The position numbers and the translations under genes are program-made. Shown here piece by piece: positions 18,813 to 25,513 of a stretch of DNA of 64,000 nt. Source of the stretch: CAZSDU01 sp963662525 (GTDB taxonomy: Bacteria > Bacteroidota > Bacteroidia > Bacteroidales > FEN-979); NCBI GenBank assembly GCA_963662525.1, contig OY759717.1, forward strand, positions 3,410,001 to 3,474,000, read 5' to 3'. The notes beneath the pieces were generated by a model. That model did no database searches. It was not told the origin of the DNA and was given only the letters and a program-made list of their open reading frames with translations. The stretch's first letter is position 1, and each line of letters begins with the position of its first letter.

Positions 18813-18856
18813 AAATATGGTCCCTTTGAAATAAATATGATCGGACCATATTTTAT
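18813..18856 (+). terminator. Intrinsic terminator after the baeRF gene
   Basis: Perfect 11-base arms AAATATGGTCC (18813-18823) and GGACCATATTT (18843-18853) followed by a T-rich TTATC. Begins 6 bases after the stop codon. Confidence 0.75.
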
Positions 18857-18903
18857 CTGTTAAAAGTGATAGATCAACGTTGCTCCAATCCCCTTGCGAC
18901 CAT

Positions 18904-18934
18904 AAAAAAAGCGTTTAGGCCTAAGCCTGAACGC
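18904..18934 (-). terminator. Duplicate terminator hairpin
   Basis: GCGTTTAGGC (18911-18920), loop CTAA, GCCTGAACGC (18925-18934) preceded by an A-run, so a T-run follows on the minus strand. It is the counterpart of the terminator at 63228-63258 and belongs to the truncated gene copy at 18960-19027. Confidence 0.65.
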
Positions 18935-18959
18935 CGAAATCTCAGATTTTGACCGAAGG

Positions 18960-19027
18960 TCAGAACTTGATTTTGCCTTCCACATCAGAGATGCTTGCAT
19001 CGAATGATGACCTGAGAAAATCAATAC
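18960..19027 (-). pseudogene. Truncated copy (last 22 codons) of the gene at 63283-63729
   Basis: On the minus strand the bases encode IDFLRSSFDASISDVEGKIKF and a stop, nearly identical to the C-terminus IDFLRASFDASIADVEGKIKF of the intact gene at 63.3 kb. The similarity continues downstream through the terminator hairpin, from about 18897 to 19027 against about 63218 to 63350, roughly 90 percent by eye. Upstream of IDF the match is lost and a different repeat (19043-19110) begins. So only a fragment was copied or has survived. Confidence 0.75.
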
Positions 19028-19042
19028 CATAGACCTTACTTT

Positions 19043-19110
19043 CCCACGCAGAAAGTAACTCGTGCTTAATATCAGGCAGTTATGAGTTCGAGGTACAAAT
19101 GGGGTACAAA
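19043..19110. repeat. Direct repeat, left copy
   Basis: Starts with CCCACGCAGAAAGTAACTCG and contains GTTCGAGGTACAAAT and GGTACAAA further on. A second copy in the same orientation lies at 22212-22285. The first 22 bases are identical, the middle is diverged, and the GTTCGAGGTACAAAT part is again identical. The copies bracket the DUF3843/ATPase gene pair. The remaining sequence from 18857 to 19142 outside the repeat and gene fragment shows nothing else. Confidence 0.6.
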
Positions 19111-19142
19111 AAATGACATAAAAATCATTAAAAATGGATGCT

Positions 19143-20801
19143 TTATCTGAACCGTTTTGAATCTACCGTATGAACCTGGGGTTCGGGGAAATACCCGTTC
19201 CGTTTGTACAACCTGAGCAGGAAATCAAGATTATCCGGAACAAGCCGTGCCTTCTTTTCGCCGGGGAATAAAAGGTACTTCCTGAATCCATACTGATCGA
19301 GAGTGAAATTAACAAATCCGCAACTGCAATCATTGGCCATTAACAGGTGCATGGGTAGCGCAGGGTCAATACTGCCTTTGTAAAGTTTGTTGTTTTCATC
19401 CGGGATTACCGGACACATATGTGTTAAGAATTCAATACCGGCTTCCTTATTGAAAAACACGAGACAGTCATCGTTTGATCGCTCCCGGATTGCAGGTGGG
19501 ATCTCCTGAGGAAGGAAGGGAGGGATCTTTTCATCACCAGGCTGGTTGAGTTTCTTTCTCATCTCAAAATTCCATTGAAGCATGAAATCGCGAATGAAAT
19601 TGTTGGCTTCAAAGAAGGAATTAAAAAAGGCGACAGGCTGACTTTGGTTAAATTTCAGAAAAAGATCGTATTGGTCATCTATGGTCTTTTTCCATTCATC
19701 ATTCTGATCACTGAAAAGGGATGCAGATATCAGGCTTTTATCCGCTTTGAAAAAATCCTTTTCCTTGCCCCAAACCGCCATCATGCCGGAGAACCACCAT
19801 TCTCCCATCCATTTTACAAATCCTATGGTGACAACTGTTCCCGGTAATATATGCGGGTCCATATCTTCCAGTGACTTCCGGGTGATAGCTATCCTTCTCC
19901 CCGTGGGCGGATGTTCAAAGTGGATATGTCCACTGCTCTTACCGGTATAAACCAGGTTTCCGCTTCGTTTTCTACCTATGTCTCTTAATGGCCTGTACAA
20001 TGCATGCTGCCGGCCAAGAATCTCAGCATACCATTCATGTCCTTTATACGCCAACAGATGGGTGTTTTCCGACAGCGTTATCCCATCTTTAAGTTCATTT
20101 AACAAGGAAACCTTTTTTGGGAACGGCCAATCCTTGTATTTCTCTATGATACTTTTACTGCGGGAGATAAGCAAATCCGTCATGAAGTGGAACAGGTAAG
20201 CACTGGTTAGTAACCACTGTATTCGGTAACGTACTGCGTAAAAATCGTTCGTCTCTTCAGGGATCATGATGAACTCCCTGAGTGCTGTGTTCTCGACCGC
20301 AAATTCATACTGCTCCTCAAAAATCGCAAAAACCTTTTCTGTCATCAGTAGAATTTCCGGCGCATCCGGATTCATAATACATCCGTTTTGCTCTCCGGTT
20401 TCAGGATCTTGTTTACAAGTGAGGTAGTACCATATCAGGACAGCCACATCAGCGAAATTTATCTCCTCTTCAAAATAGTCATCCGTAAGGTCGTAAAAGG
20501 GAAGCCGCTTCTCGTACAACCGCTCGTGCTCGTTCCTGAATGCACGCCACAAACCCAGGTCCGAGATGACATCCTCAAAATAGGAGACCAGGAAAGCTGC
20601 CAGTTCGGTCAGGGCAATATGATCGAAAGTGTCAAATAGCACCTTGAACGATTTTCCCTTGAGAATTTCACGTACCCGGATACAAATCCCGATATAATAA
20701 TGATCAATACTTGTCTCCTTCGTATATGGATGGTAAGCCATCCATGCCTGAGATGCACTTTTATTTGATGTTTCCATTAGTAATCTTTCGTTTCGCATCA
20801 C
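19143..20801 (-). CDS. DUF3843 family protein
   Basis: 552 residues. The N-terminal half matches DUF3843, a family seen mainly in Bacteroidota, in segments such as LAAFLVSYFEDVISD, LPFYDLTDDYFEEEINFADVAVLIWYYL and EETNDFYAVRYRIQWLL. No catalytic motif is recognised and no function is known. The C-terminal part contains a nine-residue CxC (SCGF) region but no clear SEC-C zinc motif. The start overlaps the ATPase stop by 4 bases (20798-20801), indicating translational coupling; an internal ATG at 20777 (METSNKSA) is the alternative start. It lies within the region bracketed by the direct repeats. Confidence 0.7.
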   Translation of the reverse strand: MMRNERLLMETSNKSASQAWMAYHPYTKETSIDHYYIGICIRVREILKGKSFKVLFDTFDHIALTELAAFLVSYFEDVISDLGLWRAFRNEHERLYEKRLPFYDLTDDYFEEEINFADVAVLIWYYLTCKQDPETGEQNGCIMNPDAPEILLMTEKVFAIFEEQYEFAVENTALREFIMIPEETNDFYAVRYRIQWLLTSAYLFHFMTDLLISRSKSIIEKYKDWPFPKKVSLLNELKDGITLSENTHLLAYKGHEWYAEILGRQHALYRPLRDIGRKRSGNLVYTGKSSGHIHFEHPPTGRRIAITRKSLEDMDPHILPGTVVTIGFVKWMGEWWFSGMMAVWGKEKDFFKADKSLISASLFSDQNDEWKKTIDDQYDLFLKFNQSQPVAFFNSFFEANNFIRDFMLQWNFEMRKKLNQPGDEKIPPFLPQEIPPAIRERSNDDCLVFFNKEAGIEFLTHMCPVIPDENNKLYKGSIDPALPMHLLMANDCSCGFVNFTLDQYGFRKYLLFPGEKKARLVPDNLDFLLRLYKRNGYFPEPQVHTVDSKRFR

Positions 20802-21958
20802 AATTTAAAATCCAGGAATTCCCAGGAATGAAGCATTCCCCAGGCGGTTTTAATAGATTCATCTCCGCCATATATCACATGGGCGTTATCAGGTGAATTC
20901 CCGGAATAATGATTCCATTTTTCAAGATTCAGGAAAAAATCCCGGTTCCAGGTTTTTGACGATTTAATTTCAACAGGAATAAGACCGTCAGCATGTTCTA
21001 TGATAAGATCGACCTCCATCCCGCGATGATCTCTCCAGAAATAGATATTGGATGCCTTCCCCTGGTTGTAGCGTTGTTTTAAAAACTCAGAAAGGATCAG
21101 ATTCTCAAAGAGAGATCCCTTTAAATAATGGTTGGTTAATTGGCTTACATTTTCTATTCTAAGCAGAGAACAGCATAACCCGGTATCATAAAAATAGAGT
21201 TTTGGTCTTTTGACCAGCCGTTTACTGAAATTACTATGGTGTGGTTGAAGCAGGAATAAGATATAACTGGCTTCCAGGACAGAAATCCATGCTTTGACAG
21301 TATTATAGCTGATGCCACAATCATTTGCCAGCGAAGTATAGTCCAGCAGTTGGCCCACTCTTCCGGCGCACATTCCAAGGAAACGGACGAAAAGATTCAG
21401 ATCATGGATATTCTGCAATGACCGCACATCGCGTTCAAGGTAAGTCTGGATATAATTTGGATAGAAGTCGGGCGGATCTATCTTTTTGTCATAAAGCCTT
21501 GGGAAAAACCCATGAAAGATATTTGCTTCGTAAGAAGGTAACAATTGATCAGCCTGACTGAGTTCCCTGAAAGAGAAGGGGAGTAGGCGGAAAATCGCTG
21601 TCCTGCCAGCCAGCGACTGGGAAATCCTATCATGAAGCAAAAAGCTTTGCGAGCCTGACAGGATGAACTGCCCTGTTTTTCCGCTCTCATCGACAATGCC
21701 CTGGATATAGGAGAAAAGTTCAGGTACTAACTGAGCCTCATCAATAATGCCACCATTCGCATATTGCTGTAAAAAACCTTTGGGATCCTGAATGGCAAAC
21801 ATTCTTGTTTCAGGATTTTCAAGGGAGGAGTAAAACATATCTCCGAAAAGGTTTCTTAAGAGGGTTGTTTTTCCGGATTGCCTGGGTCCGGTCACTGTTA
21901 TAACAGGAAACTTTTCAGACAAATCAAGAATCTTTTGGCTTATTTCGCGCTTTATCAT
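20798..21958 (-). CDS. AAA_14/DUF4143 family ATPase
   Basis: 386 residues. Walker A GPRQSGKT at about 23-30, Walker B-like GGIIDEAQ near 69-76, sensor LSGSQSF near 100-106, and a C-terminal DUF4143 domain with a restriction-endonuclease-like WRDHRGMEVDLII...PVEIKSSKTWNRDF (about 314-349). This is the common prokaryotic family of DUF4143 ATPases whose role is poorly known, often variable between strains. Translationally coupled to the DUF3843 gene. Its promoter must lie in the 540-base gap before mobA. Confidence 0.85.
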   Translation of the reverse strand: MIKREISQKILDLSEKFPVITVTGPRQSGKTTLLRNLFGDMFYSSLENPETRMFAIQDPKGFLQQYANGGIIDEAQLVPELFSYIQGIVDESGKTGQFILSGSQSFLLHDRISQSLAGRTAIFRLLPFSFRELSQADQLLPSYEANIFHGFFPRLYDKKIDPPDFYPNYIQTYLERDVRSLQNIHDLNLFVRFLGMCAGRVGQLLDYTSLANDCGISYNTVKAWISVLEASYILFLLQPHHSNFSKRLVKRPKLYFYDTGLCCSLLRIENVSQLTNHYLKGSLFENLILSEFLKQRYNQGKASNIYFWRDHRGMEVDLIIEHADGLIPVEIKSSKTWNRDFFLNLEKWNHYSGNSPDNAHVIYGGDESIKTAWGMLHSWEFLDFKL

Positions 21959-22211
21959 GGTATAACTTTATTAATCTTGTACAAAATTGCAAAATAAATT
22001 CTAAATTGTACAAACCTATTGAAATATTTTTAATGGTTTTATCTACATTGATCAATGTGGAAATCCAGAACCCTTGACCGCTGACTCCCGATTTTGAGTA
22101 ACCATATCAACCTGATGGTTTTAATTGCTAAGGAGGGGTCAGTTTGCGTTGGCCTTAATTGGTTTAAACGAGGATATAATTTCTATAAATGACTGATATA
22201 CAATCTATTTG

Positions 22212-22285
22212 CCCACGCAGAAAGTAACTCGTGTTTAGGATCAAGTAGATAGAAGTTCGAGGTACAAATAAGGTACAAATAAAAT
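22212..22285. repeat. Direct repeat, right copy
   Basis: CCCACGCAGAAAGTAACTCG at its start, then GTTCGAGGTACAAAT and GGTACAAAT, in the same order and orientation as at 19043-19110. Spacing between copies is about 3.17 kb. No integrase gene is visible. The other bases of the 21959-22327 gap hold no recognised element. Confidence 0.6.
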
Positions 22286-22327
22286 CATAATTAACCAATA
22301 ATTGATTTCGTTTACAATCTTGTTTAA

Positions 22328-22435
22328 AGTTACGAAGTAACAAAATTTTCTGAGGAGATTTCACAACTCGGAATCATTGGAATGGGGGAGAGCTTCAGCA
22401 TAGAGATACCCATAAATCAAATTGCTGCGTCTTAG
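22328..22435 (+). pseudogene. Possible decayed gene end, very tentative
   Basis: An open frame without a convincing start encodes SYEVTKFSEEISQL, continues GIIGMGESFSIEI and ends PINQIAAS before TAG. Its composition looks protein-like, with an ATG at 22382 inside, and it stands just beyond the right direct repeat. No family recognised. It may be the 3' remnant of a gene displaced by the inserted block, or chance. Confidence 0.2.
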
Positions 22436-22469
22436 TAATAGTCATTCACAGAATTGGGCCGAATCCAAT

Positions 22470-22477
22470 TATCTTTG
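22470..22477 (+). promoter_or_regulatory. Putative -7 promoter box of mobA
   Basis: TATCTTTG fits TAnnTTTG and is 24 bases before the ATG at 22502, supporting that start over the upstream TTG at 22454. A -33 TTTG at standard spacing is not seen. Confidence 0.45.
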
Positions 22478-22501
22478 CTACCAGGTTACTCAACCGTGCA
22501 G

Positions 22502-23107
22502 ATGGAAAACAAAAAGCTTTATACGGGTATCGTCCTTGCCGGTGGAAAAGGTATTCGGCTTGGCATGGATAAAGGTTTGATCGAGTTGAATGGAAGGAAG
22601 CTGATCGAATATGCAATCGAAATCCTTTCCCCGTTTTGCAATGAAATTATTATCAGTTCCAATAATCCGGAATACAGAATACTCCCCGCCCGAATTGTTC
22701 CAGACCTCGCTGCAGGTAATGGGCCGATGATGGGGATATACTCATCCCTCAAAGCTTCTCCGACAACTGCGAACCTCATTCTTGCCGTTGACAACATCTT
22801 TGTCACCAGGGCATTCTTTCGGTACCTGTTATCTTTGAATTTGTCGGCATATCACGTTGCTGTACCGTATGTCCAGAATGAGTATTTTGAGCCTCTCGTG
22901 GGATATTATTCGACGAAATGCATCACGGTGATGGAACAGATGATGCAGGAGCACAATTATAAACTTCCTGATCTTTTTTCAAAGATACCGGTCAATAAGC
23001 TGCTGGTCGAAGGGGATTTCCCTGATTTTAAGCAGAACTATTTTCAAAGCCTGAACAACCCGGAGGATCTTGCAATGTTGAAGGGATTACATCCCTGTCG
23101 TCCCTGA
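22502..23107 (+). CDS. mobA: Molybdenum cofactor guanylyltransferase (MobA-like)
   Basis: 201 residues from the ATG at 22502 (MENKKLYTGIVLAGGKG). The nucleotidyltransferase signature LAGGKGIRLGMDKGLIELNG is complete, and the metal-binding region is AVDNIFVT where most MobA have DMPF, keeping the Asp. MobA transfers GMP to molybdopterin to form bis-MGD, the cofactor needed by NarG encoded 2.4 kb downstream. The last 80 bases overlap the convergent P-loop gene. The frame also opens at a TTG (22454), but the promoter box at 22470 argues against it. Confidence 0.85.
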   Translation: MENKKLYTGIVLAGGKGIRLGMDKGLIELNGRKLIEYAIEILSPFCNEIIISSNNPEYRILPARIVPDLAAGNGPMMGIYSSLKASPTTANLILAVDNIFVTRAFFRYLLSLNLSAYHVAVPYVQNEYFEPLVGYYSTKCITVMEQMMQEHNYKLPDLFSKIPVNKLLVEGDFPDFKQNYFQSLNNPEDLAMLKGLHPCRP

Positions 23108-23663
23108 GCAGTTCCCACCGGTGATTTGCAATCTCAAGGAACAGGGATGGATCCAACATCTCAGGACTTGAGGAATAAACGATGCGGTCACATATGTTGC
23201 GAATGGCCTCCTTTCCTGGTACTACTGTATCATTCTCATGCTGAACAAAAAGCATTACGGCCGGTTTTATTAACCTGCCAAGCCCGCCGGACTCACAGAT
23301 AATCAACGATTCTTCACTGCACAGACCATATATGAACCTAAAGGCGTCCAAGAGTTGCATGTCACGGGCTTCTATGTAAAAAACCTTGCCTGCGCCAGCT
23401 TCAAGGAACCTGCCACTATCTTTGGCCGATATTTCCTTTTCTTCCCATATGGTATAGTTTACTGAACTTTGAATCAAATTTTTTGAGTTGGTATCCCCAT
23501 GGCTGTGTGCTGAAATTTTTATGGCAACAAGATCATGATTCTTCTTCCATAGGCTGATAATATTGCAGGCAAGCATTGTCTTGCCCCGTTCTCTGCCAGA
23601 TCCTGTGATCAACAGCACATTTGGAAAAACAATATTTACCGAGCATGAGGTATTGGGGTCCAT
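23028..23663 (-). CDS. P-loop NTPase, MobB/BioD-like
   Basis: 211 residues with an N-terminal nucleotide loop GSGRERGKT near 22-30. The spacing (five residues between Gly and GKT) is that of the BioD/CobB/MinD-like class rather than a standard Walker A. KISAHSHGD and CESGGLG (near 131-137) occupy the places expected for MobB-type sequences. With mobA next door and a Moco-type riboswitch at the head of its transcript, an adapter role in molybdopterin-guanine dinucleotide assembly is likely but not certain. It follows the TauE gene by 5 bases and overlaps mobA antisense at its 3' end. Confidence 0.6.
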   Translation of the reverse strand: MDPNTSCSVNIVFPNVLLITGSGRERGKTMLACNIISLWKKNHDLVAIKISAHSHGDTNSKNLIQSSVNYTIWEEKEISAKDSGRFLEAGAGKVFYIEARDMQLLDAFRFIYGLCSEESLIICESGGLGRLIKPAVMLFVQHENDTVVPGKEAIRNICDRIVYSSSPEMLDPSLFLEIANHRWELLRDDRDVIPSTLQDPPGCSGFENSSA

Positions 23664-23668
23664 ATTAA

Positions 23669-24397
23669 TTAATTGCTTATAAGTTTGATGCTGGCGAGCA
23701 GTAAAACACCGGCCAAAAAATATTTGAGCGTTGAGACTGGCAGGTGCCGGCTTCCGATATTGGAGCCGGCAAGTCCTCCGGCTACCGCCACCATGGCAAA
23801 CAGGATTATTACTGTCGATACCCTGAACCCGGAAATTGTCAACCCGATGAGACCGGATATGGAATTGACAACAATAAAGGCTGCCGATAAAAAAGCAGTT
23901 TCTTTAATAGTCGCCCAGCGCATTAAAATTAAAATCGGGGACAGAATGATACCACCACCAATTCCAATCATCCCTGAAAAAAAACCGATGGTGGCACCTG
24001 TCAAAAATGCAGCTGGAAAAGAAACCCTGCGGATGCTGTATTCATTATCCCTGAGCGTAAGCAGCATTCGGACAATTCCGATAATTAGTACCACCCCCAG
24101 TAAAACTTTATACAAACCAACATCAGCCGTGATCATTGCGCCAAAAAACGCTGAAGGGACTGAACCCAGGATGAAGGGATACAATTTCCGGATGTTGAAT
24201 TTCCCTGCTCCATAATAACTGATAAATGCGATTCCTGCAACCATGGTATTTAGAATCAGTGCTGAAGCCCTCATTTCGGCAGGAGCGAATCCAAAAAGCG
24301 TCATCAATGCAAGGTATCCGCTGGCCCCGCCATGGCCGACCGATGAATAGAAAAATGCTACCAGGCCAATGGCACCTAAAAATAAAAATTCATTCAT
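23669..24397 (-). CDS. TauE/SafE family membrane permease
   Basis: 242 residues with about eight membrane helices in two repeats; GxG-rich segments FFYSSVGHGGASGYLAL (near 15-31) and GFFSGMIGIGGGIILSPIL (near 138-156) are typical of the TauE/SafE family, which exports sulfite, sulfoacetate or related anions. The ATG at 24397 follows a Moco/Tuco-type riboswitch whose 3' end carries the ribosome-binding GGAG. That regulation, unusual for TauE, suggests a role linked to molybdenum or tungsten cofactor or its oxyanion or sulfur supply (inference). Leads the transcript with the MobB-like gene. Confidence 0.85.
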   Translation of the reverse strand: MNEFLFLGAIGLVAFFYSSVGHGGASGYLALMTLFGFAPAEMRASALILNTMVAGIAFISYYGAGKFNIRKLYPFILGSVPSAFFGAMITADVGLYKVLLGVVLIIGIVRMLLTLRDNEYSIRRVSFPAAFLTGATIGFFSGMIGIGGGIILSPILILMRWATIKETAFLSAAFIVVNSISGLIGLTISGFRVSTVIILFAMVAVAGGLAGSNIGSRHLPVSTLKYFLAGVLLLASIKLISN

Positions 24398-24400
24398 TTA

Positions 24401-24512
24401 AGGTCTCCTTTCCAATTCAGACTCGTGTGTCCTCGGGAGGCAAGGCTGTTTCCGGCCAAACCCATCGGCTTCATTTTCATGAGAAATCCTTTAGAAAATG
24501 AGGCTCGGAGCA
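24401..24512 (-). ncRNA. Moco/Tuco-type riboswitch
   Basis: Read on the minus strand, the leader starts with CTCCGAGCCTC, forms a hairpin with arms TCATTTTC and GAAAATGA, then has TTTGGCCGGAAACAGCC, GCCTCCCGAG and, just before the start codon, TTGGAAAGGAGACC. These blocks match, in order, the conserved parts of the Moco RNA motif as I recall it from the E. coli moaA leader (CTC-AGCCTC, TTTGGCCG, GCCTCCCG, GGAAAGG-G). The 5' CTCC can pair with the 3' GGAG, which is also the ribosome-binding site, so ligand would block translation. The short link between TTTGGCCG and GCCTCCCG means the P3 arm of the large class is missing, as described for the compact Tuco variants. Confidence 0.8.
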
Positions 24513-24618
24513 GAATTTATAATGCGTTAAATTAAAAAATGTTTTAACAGGTTATTTAAAATCAAAATAAATAATCAAATACCTAATTGCTGAATTGCAA
24601 ATTTAAGAAAAAATATTC

Positions 24619-24626
24619 TATGTTTG
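24619..24626 (+). promoter_or_regulatory. Putative -7 promoter box of the cytochrome c/nar transcript
   Basis: TATGTTTG fits TAnnTTTG and lies 33 bases before the ATG at 24659. An ATTTGC-like stretch sits upstream at a shorter than ideal spacing. Confidence 0.4.
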
Positions 24627-24658
24627 CAATCACTAACTTGGTTTAAAATCCGCACGAT

Positions 24659-25489
24659 ATGGTTTTTATGCAAAGGGTTTCGATGACGATTGTATTCTGT
24701 CTGGTTACTTTTTATGCATCGTCTCAGGATGGTGCTGATCTGTTTAAACGAACCTGTTCTCCCTGCCATTCCATAGGGGGAGGGCGGTTGGTTGGTCCAG
24801 ACCTGGCAGGGGTTACCAAAAAAGCAGATAAGGTTTGGCTGACGAAGTTTATAAAGAATTCGGCTGATCTGATTAAAAGTGGTGATCCTGCCGCAGTCGC
24901 TATTGGAAAGGAATACAATAATCTGCTGATGCCACCCTTTATTGGAAATGAAAATGAAGTGTCCGCGATTATCAACTTCATCGATTCTAAAGGAGGTTCG
25001 GCACAATCTGCTGCGGCTGACACATTTTTAAATGCAGCTTCTGTGGAAAATGTCATGCGTGGGAAAGCACTTTTTGCAGGAAATCTGCCTTTTAAAAATG
25101 CTGGTTCTTCCTGCATCACCTGTCATTCTGTTCACGATGTTGCCGGGATCGGCGGAAGTCTGGCAAAAAGTCTGAATCTGTCGTACTTCATGTTAAAAGG
25201 ACAAGGTATCAAAGCCATGTTGCAGTCACCTCCTTTTCCAGCCATGACCAACACCTATGCAACGCATCCGCTGAATGACCAGGAAATATACGACCTCGCC
25301 GCTTATCTGAAAAACATTTCTCAAACACTGGTAAAAGGCCAGGCAACCCGGTCAACATTCCCTTTCCTGTTATTAGGAATCGGGGGCTGGTGCCTGTTCA
25401 TGTTATTACTGTTTGGACTATGGCGATTGAGAAAACGTTTAAGTGTGAATCACGCAATATTTGCACGTCAGATGGCGACCGAAAAATAA
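24659..25489 (+). CDS. Membrane-anchored diheme cytochrome c
   Basis: 276 residues. A signal peptide covers about 1-21, heme motifs are CSPCH at 33-37 and CITCH at 152-156, giving two c-type domains, and a C-terminal membrane helix lies near 238-260. Axial methionines are plausible in LMPPF and in the FMLKGQGIKAM region. It faces the periplasm and should pass electrons to or from the membrane. It precedes narG by 24 bases and so belongs to the nitrate reductase operon; a similar cytochrome is found with some periplasmic-facing nar systems. Exact partner unknown. Confidence 0.85.
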   Translation: MVFMQRVSMTIVFCLVTFYASSQDGADLFKRTCSPCHSIGGGRLVGPDLAGVTKKADKVWLTKFIKNSADLIKSGDPAAVAIGKEYNNLLMPPFIGNENEVSAIINFIDSKGGSAQSAAADTFLNAASVENVMRGKALFAGNLPFKNAGSSCITCHSVHDVAGIGGSLAKSLNLSYFMLKGQGIKAMLQSPPFPAMTNTYATHPLNDQEIYDLAAYLKNISQTLVKGQATRSTFPFLLLGIGGWCLFMLLLFGLWRLRKRLSVNHAIFARQMATEK

Positions 25490-25513
25490 TGTAATCAACC
25501 CAATATTATACCG

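Noticed and set aside
19043..22285. Att sites of an integrated phage or integrative element
   Set aside because: The repeats are suggestive, but no integrase, excisionase or tRNA is present, so the label is not supported.
22164..22364. Short minus-strand frame across the right direct repeat
   Set aside because: The same repeat at 19.0 kb is not open in the matching frame, so it is unlikely to be coding.
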